Assembly: GCA_023262945.1 (NCBI GenBank)
Contig: JALQXY010000034.1
Location: forward strand, 1 to 16,553
DNA: 16,553 bases
Origin: Rickettsiales bacterium
Lineage (GTDB): Bacteria > Pseudomonadota > Alphaproteobacteria > Rickettsiales > UBA1997
Direction of reading: 5' to 3'
Part shown: in pieces, positions 1 to 6,363 of the stretch
Position numbering within the stretch: the first letter of the stretch is position 1
How the letters are laid out: each line of letters starts with the position of its first letter
The notes under the pieces: model-generated
The model's input: the letters and a program-made list of their open reading frames with translations, nothing else
Databases searched by the model: none
Told to the model about the DNA's origin: nothing
Position numbers and translations under genes: made by a program

Positions 1-27
1 CAAATCCATAAATAGAAAGTTGATTTA
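1..27. repeat. Copy of a short dispersed repeat, inverted relative to 10327-10353
   Basis: These 27 bases match the reverse complement of 10327-10353 at 26 of 27 positions; the only difference is at position 10. The segment abuts the left end of the palindromic element at 28-199. The partner at 10327-10353 also lies next to a terminus of that element family (10243-10271), though about 55 bases away. It may be part of a second, larger repeat that extends beyond the left edge of the window. No coding potential is seen. Confidence 0.6.
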
Positions 28-199
28 ATACCAATTCCCATCTAAAAATGAACAATATGACAAAATATTTTTGAGATAAAAATTGTAAAAAATGCAAGTC
101 TTATACAATAAGGCTTAAGGCCTTTTGCAATTTTTAGCCAAAAAGATAAAGTCAGATTGTTTAATTTTTATATATGTTTTTTTAGGTGGGAATTGGTAT
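28..199 (+). repeat. MITE-like palindromic element, full-length copy 1 (172 bp)
   Basis: The element starts ATACCAATTCCCATCTAAAAA and the reverse complement of its right end starts ATACCAATTCCCACCTAAAA, giving terminal inverted repeats of about 20 bp. Inside the termini, AACAATATGAC on the left pairs with an inverted GTCAGATTGTT on the right, so almost the whole element is one long imperfect palindrome. A small central hairpin lies near 98-118. It is about 90% identical by eye to the copy at 10720-10891, which has the same length. It holds no gene. Its right end overlaps the 3' end of trmD and supplies that gene's stop codon. Target duplication cannot be fixed because the flanks are AT-rich; a 2-bp AT/TA duplication would fit. 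Confidence 0.85.
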
Positions 200-917
200 A
201 ATATAATAAATCAGGACGGTTCTTATTAGTAGTTTCTTTGGCAGATTTTAAGCGCCATTCTTTTATTTTTTGATGATTACCCGACAACAAAACATCTGGT
301 ACTTTGCGATTACGCCACTCTCTTGGTCGCGTATATTGATCATATTCAAGTAAATTCTTAAATGATTTATTTTGATTAGATCCAAAAGATTCCTCATGAA
401 GCGAATCAAAATCCCCCAAAACACCTGGAATATTTCTTACAATAGCATCAATAAATGGAAATGCAGCAACCTCGCCGCCAGATAAGACATAATTGCCCAT
501 TGATATTTCTTCTATTGCAAATTCATCCAAAACTCTTTGATCAACTCCTTCATAGCGGCCACATAAAATAGCAATTTCATTCAATCCAGCTAAATCATTC
601 GCTAGCTCCTGATTAAATAACTTACCACGCGGAGAAAGATAAAGAATCTTTTTTGAATTTTTATATTTATTTTGCTGACCCAAAAAGCTGAGGTTAGATT
701 CTAGGGCGTTAGCAATAACATCGGGTTTAAACAACATGCCACTACCACCACCAAAAACTAAATCATCCACTGTTTTGTGTTTATCTAGCGCGTAGTCTCT
801 AATATTAATTGCTTGAATTTGCCATAGATTTTTACTTAAAGCTACACCAGTTACTGACGAATTAAGGCAACCCGGAAATAAATCAGGAAAAATTGTAAAA
901 ACTTTAAAATTAAGCAT
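168..917 (-). CDS. trmD: tRNA (guanine-N1)-methyltransferase TrmD
   Basis: TrmD methylates G37 of tRNAs that read codons starting with C or carrying Pro/Leu/Arg, using S-adenosylmethionine, and protects against +1 frameshifting. The 249-residue protein shows the SPOUT trefoil-knot motifs: LSPRGKLF (94-101), LCGRYEGVDQRV (118-129), SMGNYVLSGGE (139-149), and near the C-terminal domain YTRPREW (195-201) and VPDVLLSGNH (206-215). Arg161 aligns with E. coli Arg154. Glu176 lies where E. coli has its catalytic Asp169, a conservative change recalled from family knowledge. The gene starts 8 nt inside the end of alaC, so translation is probably coupled. The usual partners rimM and rplS are not beside it. 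The last residues (about YTNSHLKKHI) and the stop are encoded by the palindromic repeat at 28-199, so the native C-terminus was replaced or extended. Confidence 0.96.
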   Translation of the reverse strand: MLNFKVFTIFPDLFPGCLNSSVTGVALSKNLWQIQAINIRDYALDKHKTVDDLVFGGGSGMLFKPDVIANALESNLSFLGQQNKYKNSKKILYLSPRGKLFNQELANDLAGLNEIAILCGRYEGVDQRVLDEFAIEEISMGNYVLSGGEVAAFPFIDAIVRNIPGVLGDFDSLHEESFGSNQNKSFKNLLEYDQYTRPREWRNRKVPDVLLSGNHQKIKEWRLKSAKETTNKNRPDLLYYTNSHLKKHI

Positions 918-2100
918 TTTGTAAAAATTGCTCTATACGCTTCAATGCTTCATCGGTTTTTTCTTTATCATGAATCATTGAAATTCTTACATAACCTTCA
1001 CCACTATCACCAAAAGAACTGCCTGGACAAAAGACAACTCCGGTTTTTTCAATTAACTCTTTACAAAAATCAAAAGAAGAAAAATTTTGCGCTCTTAAAG
1101 GAAGTTTTGCCCAAAGAAACATACTAGCTTTTGGTTTATTTATATGCCAATCAAGCTTATTCTTGGCTTCTTCTATAAAATAATTTCCCCTTTCATCGTA
1201 AAGCTTCCTTAAATCAGATAAATATTCATCACTTTTATAAGATAAGGCCTCTATAGCTGCTATTTGCAGTGGAGTGAAAGAGCTATAATCAAGATAACAT
1301 TTAATTTTATAAAGTGCGGCAATCAAATCTTTACTACCAACTGCAAAACCTACTCTGCAACCAGCCATAGAATAACTTTTTGAAGTTGAATAAAATTCAA
1401 TAGCAATATCTTTTGCTCCTTTGACTTGTAAAACCGAATTAGGTTTATAACTGTTGTTAAAGTAAAGTTCTGCATAGGCAATATCAGATATTATATAAAT
1501 CTGTTGTTTTTTACAAAAATCAACCAGTTCTTCATAAAAACTCAATTCAACCGTTTCAGCTGTTGGATTACATGGATAATTAACTATTACTGCCTTTACT
1601 TTACCCTTATTTTTAAGAGCATGTTCTTTAAATTTTAGTAAAAACTCATTAGCATCGCTAGACCGAATTTGATGCGTATTTGAGTGAGAAATTATAAATG
1701 CAAAAGTATGTATGGGATAAGATGGCGATTTAATGCAAATATGACTATCAGAATCAGAAATAGCAGTTGCCAATGAAGTTATACCCTCTTTCGAACCAAT
1801 TGTTACCAAACTTTCAGTTTCGTAATCAAGATTAACATCAAAAACTCTTTTATAATAATCGCATATAGCAACTCGTAAATCTTTGATTCCGCCACTTATT
1901 GAATACCCATAAAGCTTTGGATCACCTATCAAATTGCTGAGCTTTTCTATGACATGTTTCGGTGGAGAAGAATCAGGATTTCCCATACCAAAATCAATAA
2001 GATCTATGTTATTAGATAGAGCTTTTTTTTTAATATTAGCAATAGCTGCAAAAATATATGGTGGTAATTTAGAAGCTAAATAAAATTTACTAGATACCAT
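910..2100 (-). CDS. alaC: PLP-dependent aminotransferase of the AlaC (glutamate-pyruvate) type
   Basis: A class I/II fold-type I aminotransferase of 396 residues. It resembles E. coli AlaC, which interconverts pyruvate plus glutamate with alanine plus 2-oxoglutarate. Visible features are LPPYIFAAI near the N-terminus, FGMGNPD (37-43), the cofactor-ring motif PCNPT with Asn178, SDIAYAEL with Asp206 and Tyr209, the Schiff-base lysine Lys241 in STSKSYSMAG, Arg249, and the carboxylate-binding Arg372 in GYVRISM. All key residues are present, so it should be active in the cytoplasm. The start overlaps the end of aspS by 11 nt and the end overlaps trmD by 8 nt, indicating one transcript. Related LL-diaminopimelate aminotransferases share this fold; the IDFGMGNPD and FTPLQIAAIEAL stretches favour AlaC. 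Substrate is inferred, not shown. Confidence 0.88.
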   Translation of the reverse strand: MVSSKFYLASKLPPYIFAAIANIKKKALSNNIDLIDFGMGNPDSSPPKHVIEKLSNLIGDPKLYGYSISGGIKDLRVAICDYYKRVFDVNLDYETESLVTIGSKEGITSLATAISDSDSHICIKSPSYPIHTFAFIISHSNTHQIRSSDANEFLLKFKEHALKNKGKVKAVIVNYPCNPTAETVELSFYEELVDFCKKQQIYIISDIAYAELYFNNSYKPNSVLQVKGAKDIAIEFYSTSKSYSMAGCRVGFAVGSKDLIAALYKIKCYLDYSSFTPLQIAAIEALSYKSDEYLSDLRKLYDERGNYFIEEAKNKLDWHINKPKASMFLWAKLPLRAQNFSSFDFCKELIEKTGVVFCPGSSFGDSGEGYVRISMIHDKEKTDEALKRIEQFLQNA

Positions 2101-3946
2101 TTACTTTTAATTTAGAGCTTTCAGATATTTTAATGTTGAGTTCTTTAAGGTGTTTTGCTGTGATAGTTTTTGGCGCTTCCATCATTAAGTCTTGCGCTTT
2201 ACCATTCATTGGAAAAGGTATTACTTCACGAATATTAGGCTCATTGGCAAGTAGCATAATTATGCGATCGATACCAGGCGCAATTCCTCCATGAGGCGGC
2301 GCACCATATTTAAAAGCATTAATCATAGCACCAAATTCATTATTAACCTGCTCTTCACTATATCCAGCAATAGAAAAAGCTTTGTACATTATTTCGGGTT
2401 TATGATTTCTAATAGCTCCACTAGAAAGCTCTACGCCATTACAAACTATATCATATTGATAGGCTTTGATCTTCAAAGGATCTTCTTTTTCTAATATTTC
2501 CAAACCTCCTTGCGGCATTGAAAATGGATTGTGAGAGAAGTTAATTTTGTTAGTCTCTTGATCAATTTCATACATAGGAAAATCAATAATCCAACAAAAT
2601 TTATAAATTGATTCATCAATTAAATGCAAATCTTGACCAAGTTTATCACGCACAATAGCGGCAACTTTCTGAGCATCTCCTAAATTGCCGCAAGAAAAAA
2701 ATACTGCGTCATTTTCTTTTAAATTTGCCCTTCTTTTTAATTCTTCTAATTTATCTTTTTTTACAAATTTTGCAATAGGGCCTTTGGCTTCAGCATTTTC
2801 ATCAAATATAATATAAGCTAAACCTTTTGCACCATTATCTGTGGCAAATTTAATCATTTTATCAAAAAATGATCTAGGATTATTCGCGGTTCCTGGAGCT
2901 GGTATAGCTCTAATTGTAGCACCACTACTAAGAGCTTTAGTAAAAATAGAAAAATCAGAATCAATAAAAATATCGTCAGCTTGACATATTTGTATCGGGT
3001 TGCGTAAATCAGGCTTATCCGTGCCATATTTAAGCATTGATTCTTGATAGGTAATTTTAATAAAATCTTCGTCAACAACTTTTTTTACACCAAATTTGTT
3101 AAAAATATTTTTTAACAATGGTTCTAAAATAGAAAAAATATCTTCTTGAGTTACGAAAGACATTTCCATATCGAGTTGATAAAATTCTGGCGAACGATCG
3201 GATCTAAGATCCTCATCACGAAAACAAGGGGCAATTTGAAAGTAGCGATCAAAACCTGACAGCATTAAAAGCTGCTTAAATTGTTGTGGCGCCTGCGGTA
3301 ATGCATAAAACTTACCATGATGCAATCTTGAAGGAACAACATAATCTCTGGCTCCTTCTGGAGAAGAAGCGGTAAGTATAGGAGTTTGAATTTCAAGAAA
3401 TTTTTGCTCGGTCATTAATTTTCTAATCTCATTAATTACCCTAGATCTTAAAATTATATTGTTATGTGTTTTGGTAGTTCTTAAATCAAGAAAACGATAT
3501 TTTAATCGCAAATCTTCTGGATAGTTTTCGTCCTCTTTGTTAATTTGAAATGGAATTTGATTAGCTAGGGATTCAATTTGTATTTTTTCTATTCTTAACT
3601 CTATAGCGCCAGTAGCAATTTCGTTATTTATTGTTTCTTTAGACCTCTCAACAACCTCACCTATTACAGTAATAACTGACTCAAGGGATATTTTTGCTAA
3701 ATAAGATATATTAGATTGATTATTGTCAAATGTAGCTTTGTTTATTTTTTTTATTGATTCTTCATCAATTTCTGGCATTTTAGCAGTATCTGCAACGCAT
3801 TGAGTAAGGCCATAATGATCTCTTAAGTCAAAAAATATCAAATCGCCATGATCTCTTTTGCTATGAATCCAGCCCGAAAGCTTAACTTTTTGACCAATAA
3901 GATTTTTATTTAGTTCGTTGCAGTTGTGTGAGCGATAGATATGCAT
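2090..3946 (-). CDS. aspS: Aspartyl-tRNA synthetase, probably non-discriminating (Asp/Asn)
   Basis: A class II synthetase of 618 residues, a little longer than the usual ~590-600, that charges tRNA-Asp with aspartate. It has the N-terminal OB-fold anticodon domain (GWIHSKRDHG, 25-34), motif 2 (FRDEDLRSDRSPEFYQLDME), the bacterial GAD insertion, and motif 3 (GGIAPGIDRI) near the C-terminus. His33 in RDHG sits where Pseudomonas aeruginosa AspRS has His31, a mark of enzymes that also charge tRNA-Asn for repair by GatCAB; E. coli has Leu there. The second recalled marker (Gly81 in Pseudomonas) appears as Glu, so the inference is partial. It follows virB3 by 55 bp and overlaps alaC by 11 nt. The start at 3946 fits the family N-terminus (MHIYRSHNCNELN). 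Confidence 0.96.
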   Translation of the reverse strand: MHIYRSHNCNELNKNLIGQKVKLSGWIHSKRDHGDLIFFDLRDHYGLTQCVADTAKMPEIDEESIKKINKATFDNNQSNISYLAKISLESVITVIGEVVERSKETINNEIATGAIELRIEKIQIESLANQIPFQINKEDENYPEDLRLKYRFLDLRTTKTHNNIILRSRVINEIRKLMTEQKFLEIQTPILTASSPEGARDYVVPSRLHHGKFYALPQAPQQFKQLLMLSGFDRYFQIAPCFRDEDLRSDRSPEFYQLDMEMSFVTQEDIFSILEPLLKNIFNKFGVKKVVDEDFIKITYQESMLKYGTDKPDLRNPIQICQADDIFIDSDFSIFTKALSSGATIRAIPAPGTANNPRSFFDKMIKFATDNGAKGLAYIIFDENAEAKGPIAKFVKKDKLEELKRRANLKENDAVFFSCGNLGDAQKVAAIVRDKLGQDLHLIDESIYKFCWIIDFPMYEIDQETNKINFSHNPFSMPQGGLEILEKEDPLKIKAYQYDIVCNGVELSSGAIRNHKPEIMYKAFSIAGYSEEQVNNEFGAMINAFKYGAPPHGGIAPGIDRIIMLLANEPNIREVIPFPMNGKAQDLMMEAPKTITAKHLKELNIKISESSKLKVNGI

Positions 3947-4001
3947 AAAATTATTTAATAATAATATAATTTTTTATAAAATTTAAGCAATAAATTTGAA
4001 T

Positions 4002-4301
4002 TCAATATACGTCATAGGAGTTAGTACCGCCGTGTTTAAAGCGATTAGGACAAACATTGCATTTTGACATACGAGCTACAAAAAGCTCAATAGCTCTAGG
4101 CTCTTTAAGGCAAATTAACCAACCTATAGCATGGATTCCTGGTAACAAAACAAATAAATAGAAAAAATTATTAGTAATAATAAATGCTAATAAGGAAAAA
4201 ATACCATTAAGAGCTGCAAATGTATAGCTGACTCCAGCTAACATTGGGGGTCTGGTTAACCCTAAAAATAACGAATCAGCCTCTATATTTCCCGAAGACA
4301 T
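4002..4301 (-). CDS. virB3: Type IV secretion system inner-membrane protein VirB3
   Basis: A 99-residue protein of the VirB3 family, a small component of the inner-membrane part of the type IV secretion system that works with the ATPase VirB4. It begins with the typical ADSLFLGLTRPPMLAGV, has a hydrophobic hairpin over about residues 25-64, and then the conserved KEPRAIELFVARMSKC, which in Rickettsia VirB3 reads as KDPR.FELF..K.SKC. Length is normal for the family. In Rickettsia virB3 is followed by virB4; here the next gene downstream is aspS, so the gene is separated from the rest of the secretion locus or shares a housekeeping transcript. It starts the minus-strand cluster and is divergent from aatA. 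Confidence 0.9.
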   Translation of the reverse strand: MSSGNIEADSLFLGLTRPPMLAGVSYTFAALNGIFSLLAFIITNNFFYLFVLLPGIHAIGWLICLKEPRAIELFVARMSKCNVCPNRFKHGGTNSYDVY

Positions 4302-4336
4302 TTAAATAATTAAATAAAGATTAAATTTTTATATGA

Positions 4337-4365
4337 TAATAATTAATTAGTTAATTAATTGACAA
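4337..4365 (-). promoter_or_regulatory. Possible virB3 promoter, back to back with the aatA promoter
   Basis: Reading the minus strand, TTGTCA (4365-4360) is followed 17 bp later by TTATTA (4342-4337), with the virB3 ATG about 36 bases further on. Its -35 hexamer overlaps the aatA -35 hexamer on the other strand. The shared region also holds a 20-bp AT palindrome (4341-4360, arms AATTAATTA and TAATTAATT). The DNA is so AT-rich that the -10 call is weak. Confidence 0.35.
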
Positions 4366-4387
4366 TCAATTTGATGCTTAATAAAAC
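4359..4387 (+). promoter_or_regulatory. Sigma-70 type promoter of aatA
   Basis: A consensus -35 TTGACA (4359-4364) is followed after 17 bp by TAAAAC (4382-4387; 4 of 6 to TATAAT). The aatA ATG lies 43 bp downstream at 4431. The TTG of this -35 box is in frame with aatA and could be mistaken for a start codon, but the promoter match and family alignment argue against that. Confidence 0.65.
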
Positions 4388-4397
4388 TAGCATCAAA
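4370..4397. promoter_or_regulatory. Inverted repeat flanking the aatA -10 box, candidate operator
   Basis: TTTGATGCT (4370-4378) and AGCATCAAA (4389-4397) are perfect 9-bp inverted arms separated by 10 bp. The -10 hexamer lies within the spacer. Arm centres are 19 bp apart, close to two helical turns, which suits a dimeric repressor; alternatively the transcript could form a 5' hairpin. No regulator can be named. Confidence 0.5.
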
Positions 4398-4430
4398 AAA
4401 AATCAATTCAACACAATTTTACATAAAATT

Positions 4431-5630
4431 ATGATTCTTTCCAATATATTATCAAAAGTTAAGCCATCAGCAACAATTGCTGTATCAATGAAAGCTGAAG
4501 AGCTTAAATCTCAAGGAAAAAATATCATATCTCTTAGCATGGGAGAGCCAGATTTTGACACGCCACAAAACATTAAAGATGCAGCTATTAAAGCTATTAA
4601 CGAAGGAGATACAAAATACACCGCAGTAAATGGAACGCTGGCCTTAAAAAAAGCTATTATTGGAAAATTAAAACGCGATAATGAATTAGATTATCAAAAT
4701 AATGAAATTATAGTAAGTGTTGGCGCTAAACATGTTATTTATAATGCTTTAGTTTCCTCTTTGAATCCTGGTGATGAAGTTATTATTCCAGCTCCTTATT
4801 GGGTATCATATCCAGATATGGTACTCCTATGTCAAGGTAGCCCAGTTATTTTGCAAACTTTGGCACATAATAATTTCAAAATAAATCCTCAAGATTTAGC
4901 TGCAAAAATCACCAATAAAACTAAATGGATAATATTAAATTCACCAAGCAATCCAACTGGATCTTGCTATAGTAAGTCAGAATTAAGGGAATTGGCTGAT
5001 ATTTTACTTAAATATCCACAAGTAAATATTATGAGTGATGACATTTATGAACATCTAATTTTTGATAATTTAAAATTCTCTACCATTGCCCAAATTGAAC
5101 CTAAACTCAAAGAAAGAACTTTAATTGTAAATGGGGTTTCTAAAGCCTATGCCATGACTGGTTGGCGTATTGGATATGGTGCTGGTAATAAAGATTTGAT
5201 CAAAGCTATGTCAATGATTCAATCACAAAGCACTTCTTGCCCTACCTCCATTAGTCAAGCTGCCTCAGTTGAAGCTTTAAATGGTAATCAAGGATATATT
5301 CCTCAAAATGCTAATATTTTTCAATCTCGTCGTGATATGGTGGTGGAAATGCTTAATAATATTGATGGCATTTCATGTAATAAGCCAAATGGTGCATTTT
5401 ATGTTTTTCCATCTTGTCAATATTTGATCGGCAAAAAAACTCCAAATAACGTTGAAATAAAATCTGATACTGATTTTGCTACTTATATATTAGAAGAATC
5501 ATTGGTTGCAATAGTTCCAGGTTCAGCGTTTGGTAGTGATGGATTTTTTAGAATATCTTATGCTGCAGCAGAAAACTTTCTAAAAGATGCTATAAATCGG
5601 ATTGAATCAGCTTGTAAAAAATTAAAATAA
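4431..5630 (+). CDS. aatA: Aspartate aminotransferase (class I, rickettsial AatA type)
   Basis: A fold-type I PLP enzyme that transfers the amino group between aspartate and 2-oxoglutarate. Counted from the chosen start it has 399 residues: GEPDFDTP (38-45), Asn174 in SPSNPTG, Asp203/Tyr206 in SDDIYEH, the Schiff-base Lys238 in GVSKAYAMTGWR, Arg246, and the substrate-carboxylate Arg374 in FFRISYA. All catalytic residues are present. I place the start at ATG 4431 because MILSNILSKVKPS aligns with the Rickettsia N-terminus; the open frame upstream to 4359 would include the promoter. The stop overlaps the start of the following DedA gene by 1 nt (TAATG), so the two are probably one operon. It is a paralogue of, but not close to, the alaC product 2.3 kb away. 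Related enzymes may also accept prephenate. Confidence 0.92.
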   Translation: MILSNILSKVKPSATIAVSMKAEELKSQGKNIISLSMGEPDFDTPQNIKDAAIKAINEGDTKYTAVNGTLALKKAIIGKLKRDNELDYQNNEIIVSVGAKHVIYNALVSSLNPGDEVIIPAPYWVSYPDMVLLCQGSPVILQTLAHNNFKINPQDLAAKITNKTKWIILNSPSNPTGSCYSKSELRELADILLKYPQVNIMSDDIYEHLIFDNLKFSTIAQIEPKLKERTLIVNGVSKAYAMTGWRIGYGAGNKDLIKAMSMIQSQSTSCPTSISQAASVEALNGNQGYIPQNANIFQSRRDMVVEMLNNIDGISCNKPNGAFYVFPSCQYLIGKKTPNNVEIKSDTDFATYILEESLVAIVPGSAFGSDGFFRISYAAAENFLKDAINRIESACKKLK

Positions 5631-6253
5631 TGCAAGAATTATTTCATAAAACTATAGATATCCTAATTGATATTATTAGTCAGTTAGGATATTTAGGTAT
5701 ATTTTTTGGCATGCTTATCGAAAGTACTCCTATCCCCATACCAAGTGAATTAATTATGATTCCAGCTGGTATCGCCGCAACAAAAGGTATATTTAATATA
5801 TATATTGTTACTTTTTTGGGAATATTAGGAAATGTTATAGGTGCAGCAATTTGTTATCATATTTCCTTTATTTTTGGTCATAAATTTATTGTTAGATTTG
5901 GTAAATATTTCTTTTTAAAAGAGTCAGCGATAAACAAAATGCAGTTATTTTTTGCTCGTCATGGATCTTTATCAGTTTTTATTGGCAGACTTTTGCCTGG
6001 ATTTCGTCACTTCATTTCAATCCCTGCTGGATTAGCAAAAATGAATTTTAAATTATTTTATTTATATACTATTTTAGGATCTACGATTTGGACTTCAATT
6101 TTATCGATGATTGGCTATATTGTTGGAGATAATCAGGAAATAATTGAACAAAATCTAAGCATGATAATGGTAGCTATCATAGTAATAATAAAATTAATCA
6201 TATTAGTATATTTCTTGTATAAAAAATATCAAAAACATAATAATTTTATTTGA
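5630..6253 (+). CDS. DedA-family (VTT domain) inner-membrane protein
   Basis: A 207-residue polytopic membrane protein of the DedA family. Members are proposed proton-dependent lipid transporters or scramblases needed for envelope homeostasis; some flip undecaprenyl phosphate or phosphatidylethanolamine. The sequence shows the re-entrant motif with acidic residues, ESTPIPIPSE (31-40), the second signature FIGRLLPGFRHFISIPAG (117-134) with Arg120 and Arg126, and GSTIW (150-154). The C-terminus ends in a hydrophobic helix (about 176-196) and a basic tail. Length is normal. It starts within the stop codon of aatA, so expression depends on that promoter. Specific substrate cannot be told from the sequence. 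Confidence 0.9.
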   Translation: MQELFHKTIDILIDIISQLGYLGIFFGMLIESTPIPIPSELIMIPAGIAATKGIFNIYIVTFLGILGNVIGAAICYHISFIFGHKFIVRFGKYFFLKESAINKMQLFFARHGSLSVFIGRLLPGFRHFISIPAGLAKMNFKLFYLYTILGSTIWTSILSMIGYIVGDNQEIIEQNLSMIMVAIIVIIKLIILVYFLYKKYQKHNNFI

Positions 6254-6320
6254 ATACAAACAACAAATAATATTTTATTATAAATTATTTAATAACATTT
6301 GATTATTAATTATAAAGATA

Positions 6321-6349
6321 TTGACTTTTCTCTTATCAAATCATTAATT
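6321..6349 (+). promoter_or_regulatory. Likely katG promoter
   Basis: TTGACT (6321-6326), 17 bp spacer, then TTAATT (6344-6349), ending 14 bp before the katG ATG at 6364. The -35 is good and the -10 is weak (3 of 6), and the leader would be very short. The 110-bp gap after the DedA gene otherwise shows only AT-rich DNA; no OxyR or Fur site is recognisable. Confidence 0.4.
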
Positions 6350-6363
6350 TATTTGTAATTAAA

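Noticed and set aside
4359..4430. N-terminal extension of aatA from a TTG start at 4359
   Set aside because: The TTG is the start of a consensus -35 box, the extension has no family similarity, and the ATG at 4431 gives the normal N-terminus.
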